Shown here: piece by piece, positions 23,607 to 35,459 of the stretch
Position numbering within the stretch: position 1 is the first letter of the stretch
Layout of the letters: every line of letters starts with the position of its first letter
From: Cystobasidium ongulense
Taxonomy: Eukaryota; Basidiomycota; Cystobasidiomycetes; Cystobasidiales; Cystobasidiaceae
Reading direction: 5' to 3'
Length of the DNA stretch: 64,000 bases
Assembly: GCA_022835595.1 (NCBI GenBank)
Contig: BQUP01000005.1
Location: 372,001-436,000 of the forward strand
Notes under the pieces: model-generated
Database searches by the model: none
What the model saw: the letters and a program-made list of their open reading frames with translations, nothing else
What the model was told of the DNA's origin: nothing
Translations under genes and position numbers: made by a program

Positions 23607-26212
23607 ATGCACGAACGAAGCAAGACGCACGAGACGCACACTCGCATTCCTGACTGGTTTGCAGAGTCGTTCTGTGAGCTGAGCTTTCCACTTTCTGCTG
23701 GATCCGTCGATCGCCAGAGCCATTCACTTATAGTTGTGCTTTGAACAGTCGGACAGATCCTGTACACGGCTGGCAAAGGCAAAACTGCCTGGTATCCAGA
23801 GGAAGATGAATCATGGACAGTCCCTGAAAAGTACTACAAGACCAAAGGACAAGATGTCGATGTCGTCAAGAATTACCTGGAAAAGCAAAAGAAGCAGCAA
23901 GAAAGAGCAAAAGAGCATCAGAACCATCTGGAAAAAGAGGATAACGAAGCTCAAGCTATGTCAGAGAAGAAGAACTCGAATAACAATAACTCGGACGGAT
24001 CCGATAATGCTGTCATATCTTCAGGAGATAGTCAAGATACTGCAGTAGGCGCAAGTACGCCACCACGAACCGATTCAAACGAGCCAGTCACCAAAGACTC
24101 CAAGAAGAACAAGAATGGCGGTGATGGGTCTAAAAGCGATGAAACAAGAGAACAAGATAAGAATCATCATCCTTCACTCGTAGTAGCACAATGGAATCGT
24201 ATCAGAGAACGAAACGAAGGCCGCCCAGATGAACAAATAGCAGATGACGATCATACCCATCCATCTCTTTCTCTAGCTGAAAAAGACGATAATATAGTAA
24301 CCTGGTATGGACCAACAGATCCAGCAAATCCTCAAAATTGGTCAGTAGTCAAGAAATGCTGGGTCACTTTCTTACTTTGTCTTTTGACATTTTCAATTTA
24401 TATCGGTTCAGCTATTTATTCTCCTGGTTATGAAAGTTTAATCATGGAATTTCCAGGTACCAATATGACTATAGCTACTTTAGGTTTAACTCTTTTCGTT
24501 ATTGGTTATGGTACCGGTCCTCTATTCTTGGCACCTCTATCCGAAATTCCTGCTATAGGTAGAACACCTCCTTACGTTATCACCTTGGCTATATTCGTCA
24601 TACTCCAACCTATCACAGCCACAGTTCAGAACATTCCAGGATTGTTGGTTCTTCGGTTCCTAGCTGGTTTCATTGGATCGCCTGTGCTTGCTACGGGTGG
24701 CGCCTCATTGGGAGATATGTATTCACCCAAGACAAGACCTTACGCGATTGGCATTTGGGGTTTAGCAGTGAGTCGGCAGGTCTTGACATCGTCACTTTGG
24801 GGGATTTTGGGTTCTGACTTCCGTAAAACAGGCCGTTCAAGGTCCTGTTCTAGGTCCTCTCCTAGGGGGTTTCGCCATCCAGGCTAAGAACTGGAGATGG
24901 GTAAGTGAAGAAAGTCGGGGGAGGCGCCCTCTTTCAGGTTGTACGATTGCTTATGAAGACCTACTATTTTCTTCGTTCTCTTTCAGGCTTTCTGGATCTT
25001 GCTTTGTAAGTTTCGAAAACAAGACCGCCTGTACTAGTTCGCGTGCCCGAGCTGACGAGAACTCTATGGTCTTCAATCAATTACAGGGCTCGATGGATTC
25101 TGTCTTTTCATGCTCTTCTTCTTCTTCCCCGAAACATCCTCGCAAACCATTCTGCTCAAGAGAGCAAAACGTCTACGCAAGAGAACAGGAAATGAAAATT
25201 TGAAATCCGAAGGTGAAATTCAATCTTCTCAAATGACGGGTAAAGATATCGCTATGATGACCTTGGTACTACCTATCTGGATGTCGATTTCCGAACCTAT
25301 TTGCTTCTTCCTTAACTGTAAGTTTGCTCATCTTTCACCGAGTCGCTTGACTTGGAAATGCTGATGAGCTATCTCGCCAATAGTGTATATCGGTCTCGTT
25401 TATGCTGTACGCCCATTCCATTGACTATTCATTTCTTCTATTAGGCAGCTGACCAGGTTTGGTGTACGGTGTTTGTTTTAGATCCTCTACGTATGGATCG
25501 AATCGTTCCAACTCGTCTTTGTCCAGATCTATGGCTTCAATTTGGGTGAGAATGGTCTAGCATATATGGGTGTAAGTGCTTCACAGCTTGTAAAATGTCT
25601 CTGTTATTGCGCTAATGGTTGGCCAAATCTATCTAGCTCCTCGTCGGTGGTATAATCACATACATCGGTTTCTGCATCTATAATTGGAAGACGCAAATTC
25701 CTGAAATTCGAGCAACAGATAACCGTCTCCCACCTGAGAGGCGCTTACCGGTCGCCATGTTCGGTAGTATCTGGTTACCAATCTGTTTATTCAGTTTCGG
25801 AGCTACTTCAATGCCTAGCATCCACTGGATTGTACCTATCATCTGCTCCTCCTTCTTCTCAGTCGGTACTTTCCTCCTGTTTCAAAGTGTTCTGAATTAC
25901 CTTCAAGATGCATACCCCGATAAAGCAGCTTCGGTTCTAGCTGGAAACGACTTTTTCAGATCAATGATGGGAGCTTGCTTCCCTCTCTTCAGTATTCAAA
26001 TGTTTGAAAGATTGGGATTCCATGTCTTCTGGGGCAGTGTACTTCTAGGATGCCTTACGATCCTCTTCGTACCCATTCCATTCGTCCTCTATCGAGTGAG
26101 TTATATTTCTTTTCATGAAGTCGATGTGATCATGCTGAAACGCCTGCCCTCCCCTCTTCAGTATGGACGGGCTATCCGCATGCGCTCCAAGTACGCTAGA
26201 CACGATATTTAA
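23607..26212 (+). CDS. MFS drug:H+ antiporter (DHA1 type)
   Basis: Multi-exon plasma-membrane exporter. The start ATG at 23607 gives MHERSKTHETHTRIPDW, spliced (23673|23749) to GQILYTAGKGKTAWYPEEDE and a long acidic cytosolic region. Then comes the fungal DHA1 entry motif WYGPTDPANPQNW and twelve predicted transmembrane helices. The antiporter motif C-like AVQGPVLGPLLGG lies across the exon 2/3 junction, followed by AKNWRWAFWI. Later exons carry SEPICFFLNLYIGLVYA, LYVWIESFQLVF and the last helices, ending SKYARHDI with the stop at 26210-26212. This class (Flr1/Caf5-like) moves drugs and toxins out by proton exchange; the substrate here is unknown. Its position beside the hydrolase could be chance. 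Confidence 0.9.
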
Positions 26213-26811
26213 GAAGCTTCTTGTCGTCGTTCAAGCTATCATGGACACTCCGATTTTACTCGGTAGACTCTTCGACAATATTAGACAGCTACTTGCCCCA
26301 ATATACCCTGCTAGAGCATCCAAATAATGCAAGCTATAATCCCGCTATTGACAGAACACTATTGCATTGCGTATTCTTGTCGTTCAGCATATGCGTGTTA
26401 TGTAGCTATAGATGAGTCTGTAACACATCTCGAGTTGTTTCGTCAAGCGATGATTTTGCACAGCCTATCAAGCGTGTCTCCTTCAATCCCGGGCCCACGG
26501 TGGGTATTGACTATCAAGCGTCGGACAGCGCGAAATGCTGGTACTTCTCGTGATTGGTGATCCAGCTTGCGAAAGGCGATTTGTCATTCCCACGTAAGAG
26601 AGCCTTTGCATCCTGGTATCCTTTTGCACCATTCTTCGCTTGCCTGTAGGTGCTGGCACCTGACTGCGACGCGATTGAACTAGGATTAAAGCTTTGCAAG
26701 TCGGACCATGTTTGGTACAGGTTTAAGCGACAGAGTCGTGACCTGAACAATTAAAATAAAGATTCCGAAATCAATCATGACTTCGATAGAATAGTTCTGC
26801 TTTTATTAGCC
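26213..26811. other. Convergent intergenic region
   Basis: About 600 bp between the stop codons of the MFS gene and the TAD1 gene. Only short frames are present and no repeats were noticed. Confidence 0.35.
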
Positions 26812-28085
26812 TTACCTCGCTTTAGTCTTTTGCGGTACACCGTGCTTCATAGGAGCTCCTTGCTTGACACCTTGTGATATGACTTCAATACCTGCGTCCT
26901 TGATCCATGATAGACTTTCGTGGCACCCAGCTTGCATTGTGTTGTTTTCTGGTACGGTATGTAATTTGGCATGAACGTATGCAAGATCCGCAAAGAGGAT
27001 GTCTGACGAGAAGAGGCGAAATGGGAGTTGCAAGCCTAATTCCAGGGTATATGTCAGCCTGATACGTGTCATCATGACAATGTCGAGCGACGGACCTGAC
27101 ATTTCACCCAGTCTCTCGAACAGCGCTCTTCGACAATCGATTTCAACTTCCTGCTGGTAGATCTTTGGTACACCGCCGAAAATATAGGTGCTGACATAGA
27201 TGGGCTCGATGTTTTGCGAAAGGAGAGCTCCTTGTACTCCAAGCACAGAGTAGCTGGCTAGTTTATCGGAACACGACAGCGAAGTGGTGGACACGGCATC
27301 GGCTCGAGCTGAAGGACACGACAATTCAGCTAATCAAATCATGACTGTAATTGAATATGGATTACTAGATGTTTACCGGGTTTTGTACGCAGCGCAGACT
27401 GTGTATGGAAACCTTGTCGGCCGCGCGACACTCCAGTCGAGACAAGCGGCTGGTCTTCCGTGAATGTCGCTGCAATCTCGGGGTCTTGAAATCTCGCAAG
27501 GAGCCCCATAGACGCATCACCGCCTGTAAAATGCAACACGTGAGCTTGGGAGTCAGCCTCCTCGTGTTTGCAGGGTGGGTACTGCTCACAAGGTAGTGTA
27601 CTAATATACATAGCCAGCTTGAGGTTCTGTCGCAACCGGAGCAATCCATCTGAATGCTCGCTGCGTTCCAGATAAGGTGATGCGTGTTCACATTCGGTAT
27701 ACACGCTATCGAGCTGCTTGTGTAGCCATAGTAGCAAACCGCGTCTCGCTATAATTTCCGCATGGGAATCATGCAGGACGTCCCCGTATAGAGGGAGCTT
27801 ATCTGCTGGTAGGCATTTGATCCCAGTCCTGAATACAGAAGAAAGGCCACGAGTCATCAGCAAGGCTATGCCTTCATTTGCAGGCAGGTGTATGGCTCAC
27901 CCAAGAGAAAGCACGTCTACCTGCTCTTGATCGGTGCCGGCAAGCAGCACAAAGCCAGCAAGTACACTCCACTCGCGCACACCATCTTTGCGAAGTCGTG
28001 GCTTGCCTTTCGGACCTATGCTGGCGTATGTATCATGGCAGGCTTTTGCAACACGATCTGCTAGGTTCGAGCTGGACGTCGGCAT
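26812..28085 (-). CDS. TAD1: tRNA-specific adenosine deaminase Tad1/ADAT1
   Basis: Converts adenosine-37 of tRNA-Ala to inosine. The start is taken at the ATG at 28083-28085 (MPTSSSNLADRVAKACHD), the first in-frame ATG. Exon 1 ends VDVLSLG and splices to TGIKCLPADKLPLYGDVLHDSHAEIIARRG, holding the zinc His and catalytic Glu (HAE). The next junction gives STLPCGDASMG (zinc Cys). After TKPG the frame continues ADAVSTTSLSCSDKLASYSVLGVQGALLS, with the third zinc ligand Cys in SCSDK. All A_deamin catalytic residues are present. The C-terminal part is the usual variable segment with charged ending KHGVPQKTKAR. Intron retention around 27540-27600 and 27320-27360 was resolved by the family pattern. 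About 190 bp separates it from the farnesyltransferase gene. Confidence 0.93.
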
Positions 28086-28276
28086 ACCATTTTCTAGTTG
28101 TAGTCGGAGCAAGTTCAAAATGCACGTGGCGGAAAAAGGCAAAATAAAATAGCGAAGACGGTCGTATATTCCAATAGATAATTGCTGTGTGGGTGTTCAG
28201 ACATAGTAATACAAACTTCCACACTTCTTTCTGTAAATGATCTACTTCCGAATAGCGGCGCTCTTGATGAAGATAC

Positions 28277-30041
28277 CTATTCCGAGACTTCCTCCAAACC
28301 CACTTTGGGAGCTTGTCCATAACTCCACCGCATCATTTTATCAAAGTGCCTCATGGTAATGTTGTATACGGGATGTATAGCAGAGACTTCGTTATCAATC
28401 GCGCTATCTCTGCGTCCAATTACGATTTTACGTGATTCATCCTCCTTCCAGCTTAGAGCAGCCACGAAAATGTCCTTCATTCGCTGGTTCGCTTCTTCCG
28501 TTGATTCATTCTTGCCTTTGACAACGACGTTTGTCCAATCAGATTCCGAGTCTGAAGCCGACGAGGACGAAGCTGAATCAAAGGGATCATTCCAATCCGA
28601 CTTGAGTTCTTCTGTGAGGTCCGTCGACTTGTGTTCGAAAACATGCTGAGCACTAGCCAATCCAGAAAGATTATAGCAAGAATGGTAGGCGTCGGTTCCT
28701 TTGCCGGGTTTATCTCTAAGACCACCGTGTGGACCTTGAGCAGCGATGAGAACATATTCTTGCAATCCTACGCGATTGTAGAGATCTTCTTGAGCGGATG
28801 TCGGTGCGTCTGAAGTCTCGTTCGAGAGCATCGCGTCCAGAATAGGGAAGAGACCGCCACACCACCAAGAATAACATCCATCAACTAGCTTATTCGAACG
28901 GCCTCTAAATCCACCTGCTTCTATAGGTAGGCCTTGCATCTGAGCCGCCCAGCGCAACAAGCTTTTTGCATTCAATGAGGCTGACTTGACGTGTTCAGCC
29001 GATGATGTCCCAATCGTTGGTGCCGAAAGTGATGATTGAAGAGATGGAGAAGCGAGTAGAGCAAAATATGATGCTAGCGCACAAAAGGTGTAGCCACCAT
29101 GGGCTTCGCCGAGGGGTGCAGAGGCACCTGACAATGTGGGCTGTGAAGCCGAAGCCAATCCTCCCTCGTATGTTTGACAGCTACAATAGAAGACTTGGTC
29201 AGACTCATCTTTTTGATACATTCGTCGATACCATGGATACATACCTGGCTATAAAATCGAATGTTCCTCGCGCAAGGTCTGGGGTGAGTATGTTGAGAAG
29301 CACAGCAACGGTCAAGCCGCAGTAGCAGCCTCTACATAACTTCGAATTAGCAGCAGCCTTTGAGTAATGGAAGAGGCGTTGCACTAACCTCACATCCACT
29401 TCACCACCTACGTGCATAACGAAACTGCCATCGGCTTGCTTGAGAGTGAGCATCCAGTCGTGTATTGCTTGTCTGGATAAAGTGTTCGTCAGAAATGGCG
29501 CTTGAGGTCAGCTATAAGTACGATCCTACCTATCAATCCAATCCCAGGCTGCACCAGTACCATCGTCTAGATAAGCGAGAGCTGATACACTAGCATAGGT
29601 AGGAGCCAGATGGGCCATCTGTCCTGGCCCACCTCCAAATCCACCTGTCTTATCGTTCCAGAAGCTCTTTATAGTAGCTATAGCTCTTCGTCTCGCCTTG
29701 TGATCAAGCGAGGTGTTCATGATAGCAAGCGAGTGAGTGACCCAGTATAGTAGCCATGGTCTTGAGGCGTCTAGAGTAGTATAGGGCGCAGGAAGCGGCG
29801 ACAATATACCAGTCAACCAGCGAACATGAGCGGCTCTATTCAATTCCACTTTGGAGACGTCCAATACTGCGGCTTTGGGCTTTGCATTGCCTACCTGAGG
29901 CTGGGGTATGTAAAGTGATAGAAGTTGACGGATCTCTTGTTCTGTCTTGACTTGTTCGTTTGAAGTGTCTGTGACCAGATCATCTGTTGGCATAGGCACC
30001 AGGGTGTGCGCCAGACATGATGAAGGATGTATGGTAGTCAT
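28277..30041 (-). CDS. RAM1: Protein farnesyltransferase subunit beta
   Basis: Catalytic beta subunit that, with the alpha subunit, attaches farnesyl to CaaX proteins such as Ras and mating factors. The start is the ATG at 30041. The alpha-alpha barrel repeats are clear: GGFGGGPGQMAHLAPTYAS, ADGSFVMHVGGEVDVR, CYCGLTVAVLLNIL, CQTYEGGLAS, GGFRGRSNKLVDGCYSWW (zinc Asp and Cys) and GTDAYHSCYNLSGLASAQH (zinc His). At least two or three short introns near 29200-29530 were placed by frame. A Ser/Asp/Glu-rich insertion (about 28530-28600, SASSSSASDSESDW) and a charged segment follow the zinc His before the conserved-looking end (AIHPVYNI). It therefore runs longer at the C-terminus than yeast Ram1. 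DGCYS and the zinc ligands distinguish it from GGTase betas only by overall similarity. Confidence 0.92.
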
Positions 30042-30557
30042 AGCTAGCGATATCTAATGTGCTCTTGCTGTTCAGTTATCTTCGTTATGCTGCTTCGAGG
30101 CAACAAAAGGTGATCGTGCTGGACAGAAGCAAGCTGTTGGTGCTCGACGCTGGAGAGAGGCAGCAGCAGGTGGCTCAATTCATGCCATATGATCTTCGTG
30201 TGCCATTGTAGTGTTCGAGGCGCTTTTGCTTTGATAGCAACAAGGAAGCAAAGACCCGCTGTACTTTAATGCGGCCAACAATAAGGACTGGGAAATGGTG
30301 GCAACAGGCATGGTGAAGTGCAAAAGTGGGCTGTGAGAGCCCAGCTTGCTTGTGGAGACTCTTCTACGCATCACCAAGTGGATGGGATGCATATACCATG
30401 CCTCTATCAGCTGTTACAAGCTCAACTGCCAATGTCTTTCTCGATCGGCTTGAATGACTTCGAGATCTCGACTGCTGGATTTCCATATTCCTGACCAATG
30501 CGACACCCAGCACGCGAACACTCGTAGCTTCCCATCCAGAACGAGGCTTACAATGCA
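30042..30557. other. Divergent promoter region (RAM1 / J-protein)
   Basis: About 515 bp between divergent starts, with no coding or RNA feature recognised. Confidence 0.35.
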
Positions 30558-31748
30558 ATGCGCCGCTTCACGCCTCTGCTGGCACAGGCGCGCTCAACGG
30601 TGCTGCCCGACCCATTCAAGATCCTAGAGGTCCCAAAGAATGCCTCGTCCAAGGAGATCAAACAGGCCTACTTTGCACTCGTGAAGAAGCACCACCCGGA
30701 TAGACCTGCCTCTACTAAGCCTAAAGGGTTTGACTTCAAGGTGTGTCCACCACTTAATGAATACTGCTGTTCGTTGCTGAAATTCTCGCCAGGACATTGT
30801 CGCGGCGTATGATCTACTTCGAGACCCGGTCAAGCGGCATCAATTTACAACCTATGGCATGGGATGGGGAGATGCACCCAGTACAAGCCCTCGCCCAGAC
30901 ATGGGCTTCAATTACGAAAACGTACATAACCCGTGGAAACGTCGCGATGGCACAGAATCTCGCTATCGTCATGCGTACCAGAGACCGAGATATCCTTCCT
31001 CCAACTGGGACTACGGGCATTCGGACAGCACGGATTTTTACTCTACCAATTGGAAGACGAACTCTTCGTCATCGGAAAATACAGGTGGAATGTACACGTC
31101 AAATGGCGCTTTCGTGTCTATACTAGCTGGAATGTCAGCGGTGCTATACTCGGTGCAGTACTGGAGACTTGCGCCACCAATGCCGACCAGCAGCTCGTCA
31201 CAATCATTCCCGCAAGCCTTAATGGCGGGAGATCCTATGGAAGCGCCGATATATAAGCAGAGCTCAATGATGAGAGGGCGAGACCGGCATCATGAAGAAG
31301 CAAGTAGAGCACTTGGCAAAGCCAGGGAGAATGCTCGAAAGCACGGGAGTGCCAGGAGGGAGGAACTGAGGTGAGTGCATTGTTTGTGTTAGATTGTTTT
31401 CAGCGCCAAACTGACCTATATGAGACTTGACCTACGATTATCAGGCGCCGAGTACGAGAAAATGCTATGGAGTCGGTCGAAGCAGGTGATATCGGCACAG
31501 GTCACGTTCTGGCCAACGTCGCCGAAGACGCAACGTTATCAGGATCGTCAGCTCCACCTGTGTCTGCGACCTCGCCTTCTGGGAAAAAGAAAGTTCTTCC
31601 ACAAGAAAACCCGCACAAATACGTTCGTCAGCAAGTTCCTCCTAAGGAACGAAGTCTGCGGAAACCAGCGTTACGCAACGACACCCCATCCCAGGCGGCT
31701 TTGTTCAGCAAAACACAGGGAATAGCGGAAAGCGGAACTAATTCTTGA
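30558..31748 (+). CDS. J-domain protein, probably mitochondrial membrane
   Basis: Three exons (30558-30740, 30793-31370, 31445-31748) close to 354 residues. The J domain starts close to the N-terminus: [19 protein letters not shown], then the HPD catalytic loop in KKHHPDRP, then [18 protein letters not shown] after the first splice. The first 15 residues ([15 protein letters not shown]) are basic and hydroxylated without acids, like a mitochondrial presequence. One hydrophobic segment ([20 protein letters not shown]) could be a membrane anchor. The tail is basic and disordered. There is no Gly/Phe or zinc-finger region, so this is a type III J-protein that would stimulate an Hsp70. The client is unknown. 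Confidence 0.82.
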
Positions 31749-32088
31749 GCGGCTTGTCTGGGAAGCTTGATTTATACATGTCTCGGTAGTTGTGCCATTT
31801 CATACGACCTCTTGTAGCAGTAATAGTACCATTGCGCGCATTCTTTGTAGCTTCTTGCTAGCATATTTCCATACCACATACGAAGGACTGTGCCTTATCA
31901 GCTTTGCCCGGTTCTATGCAGTTTTCTTGCCCCAAGAATTTGGCCACTTCCAGAATCGCTGTTGTTTTGTCCATTTGCGCGTCGAACAGCTTTCGCCGGT
32001 CTGGCATCTACCGACCGCAACACTAGCAACTCATCAAGCAAGACTGACCTCATACACTAGCATCAACCAAAGGCAGCTATGGGTAAGC
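31749..32088. other. Intergenic, upstream of FEN1
   Basis: About 340 bp. No ACGCGT element is seen, although FEN1 is often a G1/S-regulated gene in fungi. Confidence 0.35.
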
Positions 32089-34223
32089 TGCGTCCTGTTC
32101 TGCTGCTGCTGCTACTGCCGTTGCTGGGTGGGCCTGGCTGGGACGCGCCGCCTTCATCGCTGGAGAAGCCGTGATCGCCACAGCTATGCAACCGCACACG
32201 AAGCCTACAACAATTGCACATGACATACAACGGCAGCAACACAATACTAGCTGCGTACTGATCTCGTAACTCCCTCATAGGTATCAAGGGCCTCACAGGC
32301 TTGATCGCAGATAATGCGCCGAAAGCTATATCTCACATGGAGATGAAGTAGGTCTATGAAAGCTTCGCAGAATAACATTGCAATGCTAATACACGCACAA
32401 ACAGGTCGTTATTTGGTAGGAAGGTGGCTGTGGATGCAAGCAGTTCGTGTTTTGTCTTACACGACGGAGTCATCTAGGAAGTCGTGCTGATCCGGACTTC
32501 TTCCAGTGTCAATGTACCAATTCCTCATCGCCGTGAGACAGCAAGATGGTCAGCAATTACAGACGGATAGCGGAGAAACTACATCGTATGTGTTTTTTCC
32601 CACCCGTAGCTTTCCTGAAGCATCGTAGCCTATACCAATGTTCCCGCGAGCATGTGACAGATTGAGAGGCCCGCGACATCTGATAGAGCTTCATCGAAAT
32701 CAATTTTAATTAAGCTCTAACAGATTTCGCGAGCCTCTTCAATCTATCCAGTGCTCGCAGAAATGGTCAATCAAATGGGGTGTCATTAGCATGCATCTCA
32801 GCCTGACGTGGATTGTACCACCTGCATCCCTGCGCTTTCTTTCGGGTCTGAACAGGCACCTAATGGGTTTCTTCTAGTAAGGTCAAACGAAGGGCATATT
32901 CTAACACAGCACAGCGCTCACCCATGGCTACACCTATAGTCGAACTGTCCGAATGGTCGAGAACGGTATCAAGCCAGTCTATATTTTCGATGGCAAGCCA
33001 CCACAACTGAAGAGTGGAGTTGTGAGTATTTGAACTCATTCTAAGTGCTTTACATGACCTTATGCATCTTCTGCCGCACAGCTAGCAAAACGTTTCGAGA
33101 AAAGAGACGAAGCGAGAGAAGAAGAAGAAGAAGCGAAAGAGACCGGTATATTGTCTACACCGATTAGAGCTTTGTAAACGTTATAACTGATGCACAAAGC
33201 TTCATAGGTACCGCTGAAGATATGGACAGGCAAGCGAGAAGACAAGTTCGTGTGACCAAGGACCACAAAATCGAAGTTCAGAGGCTACTCAAACTCATGG
33301 GCATACCGTATCACGATGTAAAGAGTGATCTACTAAAACCACACGTCGTAAGCTGACAAAATCGTTCACCTTGCAGGCTCCCTCCGAAGCTGAGGCACAG
33401 TGCGCCGAATTCTGCCGAGGCGGACTGGTGTACGGTACCGGATCAGAAGACATGGACACCCTTACTTTCAACTCTCCTATCATTCTCCGACATTTGACTT
33501 TCTCAGAGGCTAGGAAGATGCCAATTGACGTTATCAAGTTGGACGTTGCTCTCGAGGGACTCGAGCTTACTATGGACCAGGTGAGGCAACGTCCTATTAT
33601 GAACCGACCACGCCAGCGCTAACTTTTCGCGATTCTTAATAGTTCATCGACATGTGCATTCTTTGCGGATGTGACTACCTCGAACCTCTCAAGGGTGTAG
33701 GTGCGAAGACAGCTTATAAGCTCATCAAAGACCATGGTGACCTCGGAGCAGCTCTGGAGGAACTTCGCGAGAAGGACCGTAAGTCCAAAAAAGAAAAGCA
33801 AACTGTACCTGAAGATTGGCCATGGCAAGAAGCTAGAGAGCTGTTCAAGCATCCCGATGTTACACCTTGCAGCGAAGTTAATTTCACATGGGAAGCGCCA
33901 GATGTTGAAGGATTGGTAGACTTTCTAGTCAAGGATAAAGGTTTTAACGAGGATAGAGTCAGAAAACAAGCGGATAAGCTCAAAATTGCCCTAAAGGCGA
34001 AACAACAAGGTCGTTTAGATGGATTCTTTACTGTTACACCGAAAGCGAGCACCTCGAGTCCAGACAAGAAGAGAAAGGTATAGCATTGATCTCGCACTCT
34101 CTGTCGCTCATCTGAATGGATTACTGACTATTTCTGAGACGTCAATAGGCCGACGATAAGGACAAGAAAGGCAAAGGAAAGGCCAAAGGCAAAGAAGCCA
34201 AGAAGCCTAAAACTGCCAAATGA
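32089..34223 (+). CDS. FEN1: Flap endonuclease 1
   Basis: Structure-specific 5' nuclease of Okazaki fragment maturation and long-patch base excision repair. Eleven exons close to 392 residues. The first coding exon is only ATGG (32089-32092), then 32281-32347, 32405-32442, 32507-32585, 32856-32876, 32940-33021, 33082-33145, 33208-33317, 33377-33580, 33643-34077, 34149-34223. Metal ligands are visible: [47 protein letters not shown]; the H2TH region follows ([10 protein letters not shown]). The PCNA-binding box is QGRLDGFF near residue 350. A lysine-rich tail ([16 protein letters not shown]) ends the protein. Intron 4 (32586-32855) is much longer than the rest and holds a large hairpin, listed separately. 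Confidence 0.97.
32641..32763 (+). repeat. Long imperfect inverted repeat inside FEN1 intron 4
   Basis: Left arm 32641-32691 and right arm 32712-32763 are reverse complements over about 52 positions, with about 42 exact pairs by hand count, one bulge and a 20-nt AT-rich loop. The inner part is strongest: GATAGAGCTT in the left arm faces AAGCTCTAAC in the right arm. It lies wholly in the 270-nt intron 4 of FEN1. It could be a small-RNA precursor-like hairpin, an intronic structured RNA, or the remnant of a small inverted-repeat element. No snoRNA C/D boxes were recognised. Confidence 0.7.
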
Positions 34224-34893
34224 TTTGAAAATGAGAGAAGAGCGGGGAAGAAAAGATTCATCGTTTACTACGCGCAGCAGGCATGAAGATGCATGCCCTG
34301 TGCAACAATGAACACTACTACCCACTACCCAAACAGGCTCGTAAAGCTATACCTGCAAATTCTCTTCAAGTGTACAAACAGAAATAAGGAACAGTTGGAG
34401 AAGTGTTTACAACAGTGACAAGGTCTGCGGAGGGGCGGGGGGTCTCTTCTTCCCAGATATTGTTGTGTAATATTCTAAGTTCGTCTACTGTGCTGTCCGG
34501 GTCCTTCTTCTCTGTCTATGCTAGACACTTTGCAAATCTCGAAATCCATGCAAATATGCTAGTTGCCAACACGTTGAGTGGTGCTTCGCTACTAAGTGGA
34601 GCGCTTCGTCGACCAGTGTATCTCAATAAAGTTCGGACCGTTCCAACAGCTAGTCAACAGCCTTCATCTTGTTTCTTCAGGTCTGACAAATAAAGCCGGT
34701 ACCGAGAAATAACGTGGTCACCGCGAGGTCTCAGGCAGAGCGACTTAGCCGCGGGGTCGGTACATGTCTTCTGCTGATCTGTTGCAGAGTACTGTAGCCT
34801 CTTCTAGCGTGTTCGAGTTCGACTAATCTTTACTAAAGCTGGATGCTTTTATCGGATTCGAGCGGCTTGCCGTGCAATAGCAATAGTCTCGGT
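34224..34893. other. Convergent intergenic region
   Basis: About 670 bp between FEN1 and the SCOC-like gene. A short plus frame at 34403-34693 has no support. Nothing else was recognised. Confidence 0.35.
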
Positions 34894-35459
34894 CTATAGT
34901 AGGACGGGCACAAAACGTTCACTGTGAGGTATAGCATCTACTTTATCATCTCTTTTGACCAGCGAACATGGCCCTGTTGTATATAATGATCCATCAGCAC
35001 GGTGAGATAACGATACACTGCTGCGAGGCAAGAGAGAGCAATTGATGAGGGTATCACATACGTATTGCGAGTCATGTTATCCAGGTAAGTTTGTAATGTA
35101 GCGTTCTCCTCTGTTGTCTTGGTTATATCGCCAGTGACGTCCTCGATGCGGGATAGCAATGCTGTTTATAAAACCACATTCTATCAGTATTGACGACCCA
35201 TGCCGTTGGCTGAAGAAGTGATGCACACCTCTCAGACCTTCCTGCGTCTGCATTATATCCCTGCAACATCCACAAATGGCGCGCTTCAGCGATGGTGGCC
35301 TGACATAGTCTATAAAGTGCAAGCTCACTTGATTATCTTCTCCTTCTCAATGGCAATTGCGAGATCGTCCTTCTTAGATGGTGCGGAACCCCATCCTTCT
35401 CCTGCATCATCGTTGGTAGCTGCTGACGACGCTCCAATATCATATCCATCCTCTGACAT
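34894..35459 (-). CDS. Short coiled-coil (SCOC-like) protein
   Basis: Four small exons (35459-35329, 35260-35238, 35161-35062, 35020-34894) close to 126 residues. After an acidic, disordered start (MSEDGYDIGASSAATNDD) the spliced centre reads DDLAIAIEKEKIIKDIMQTQ then ALLSRIEDVTGDI then TEENATLQTYLDNMTRN. This has the heptads and the 'EN..LQ.YIDNLM' ending of the SCOC / DUF2205 family. SCOC in animals is a Golgi and autophagy coiled-coil protein that dimerises and binds ARL GTPases and FEZ1; transfer of this role to fungi is inference. The tail after the fourth splice is unlike the family and its boundary is the least certain part. A 22-residue in-frame extension upstream is possible. Confidence 0.6.
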
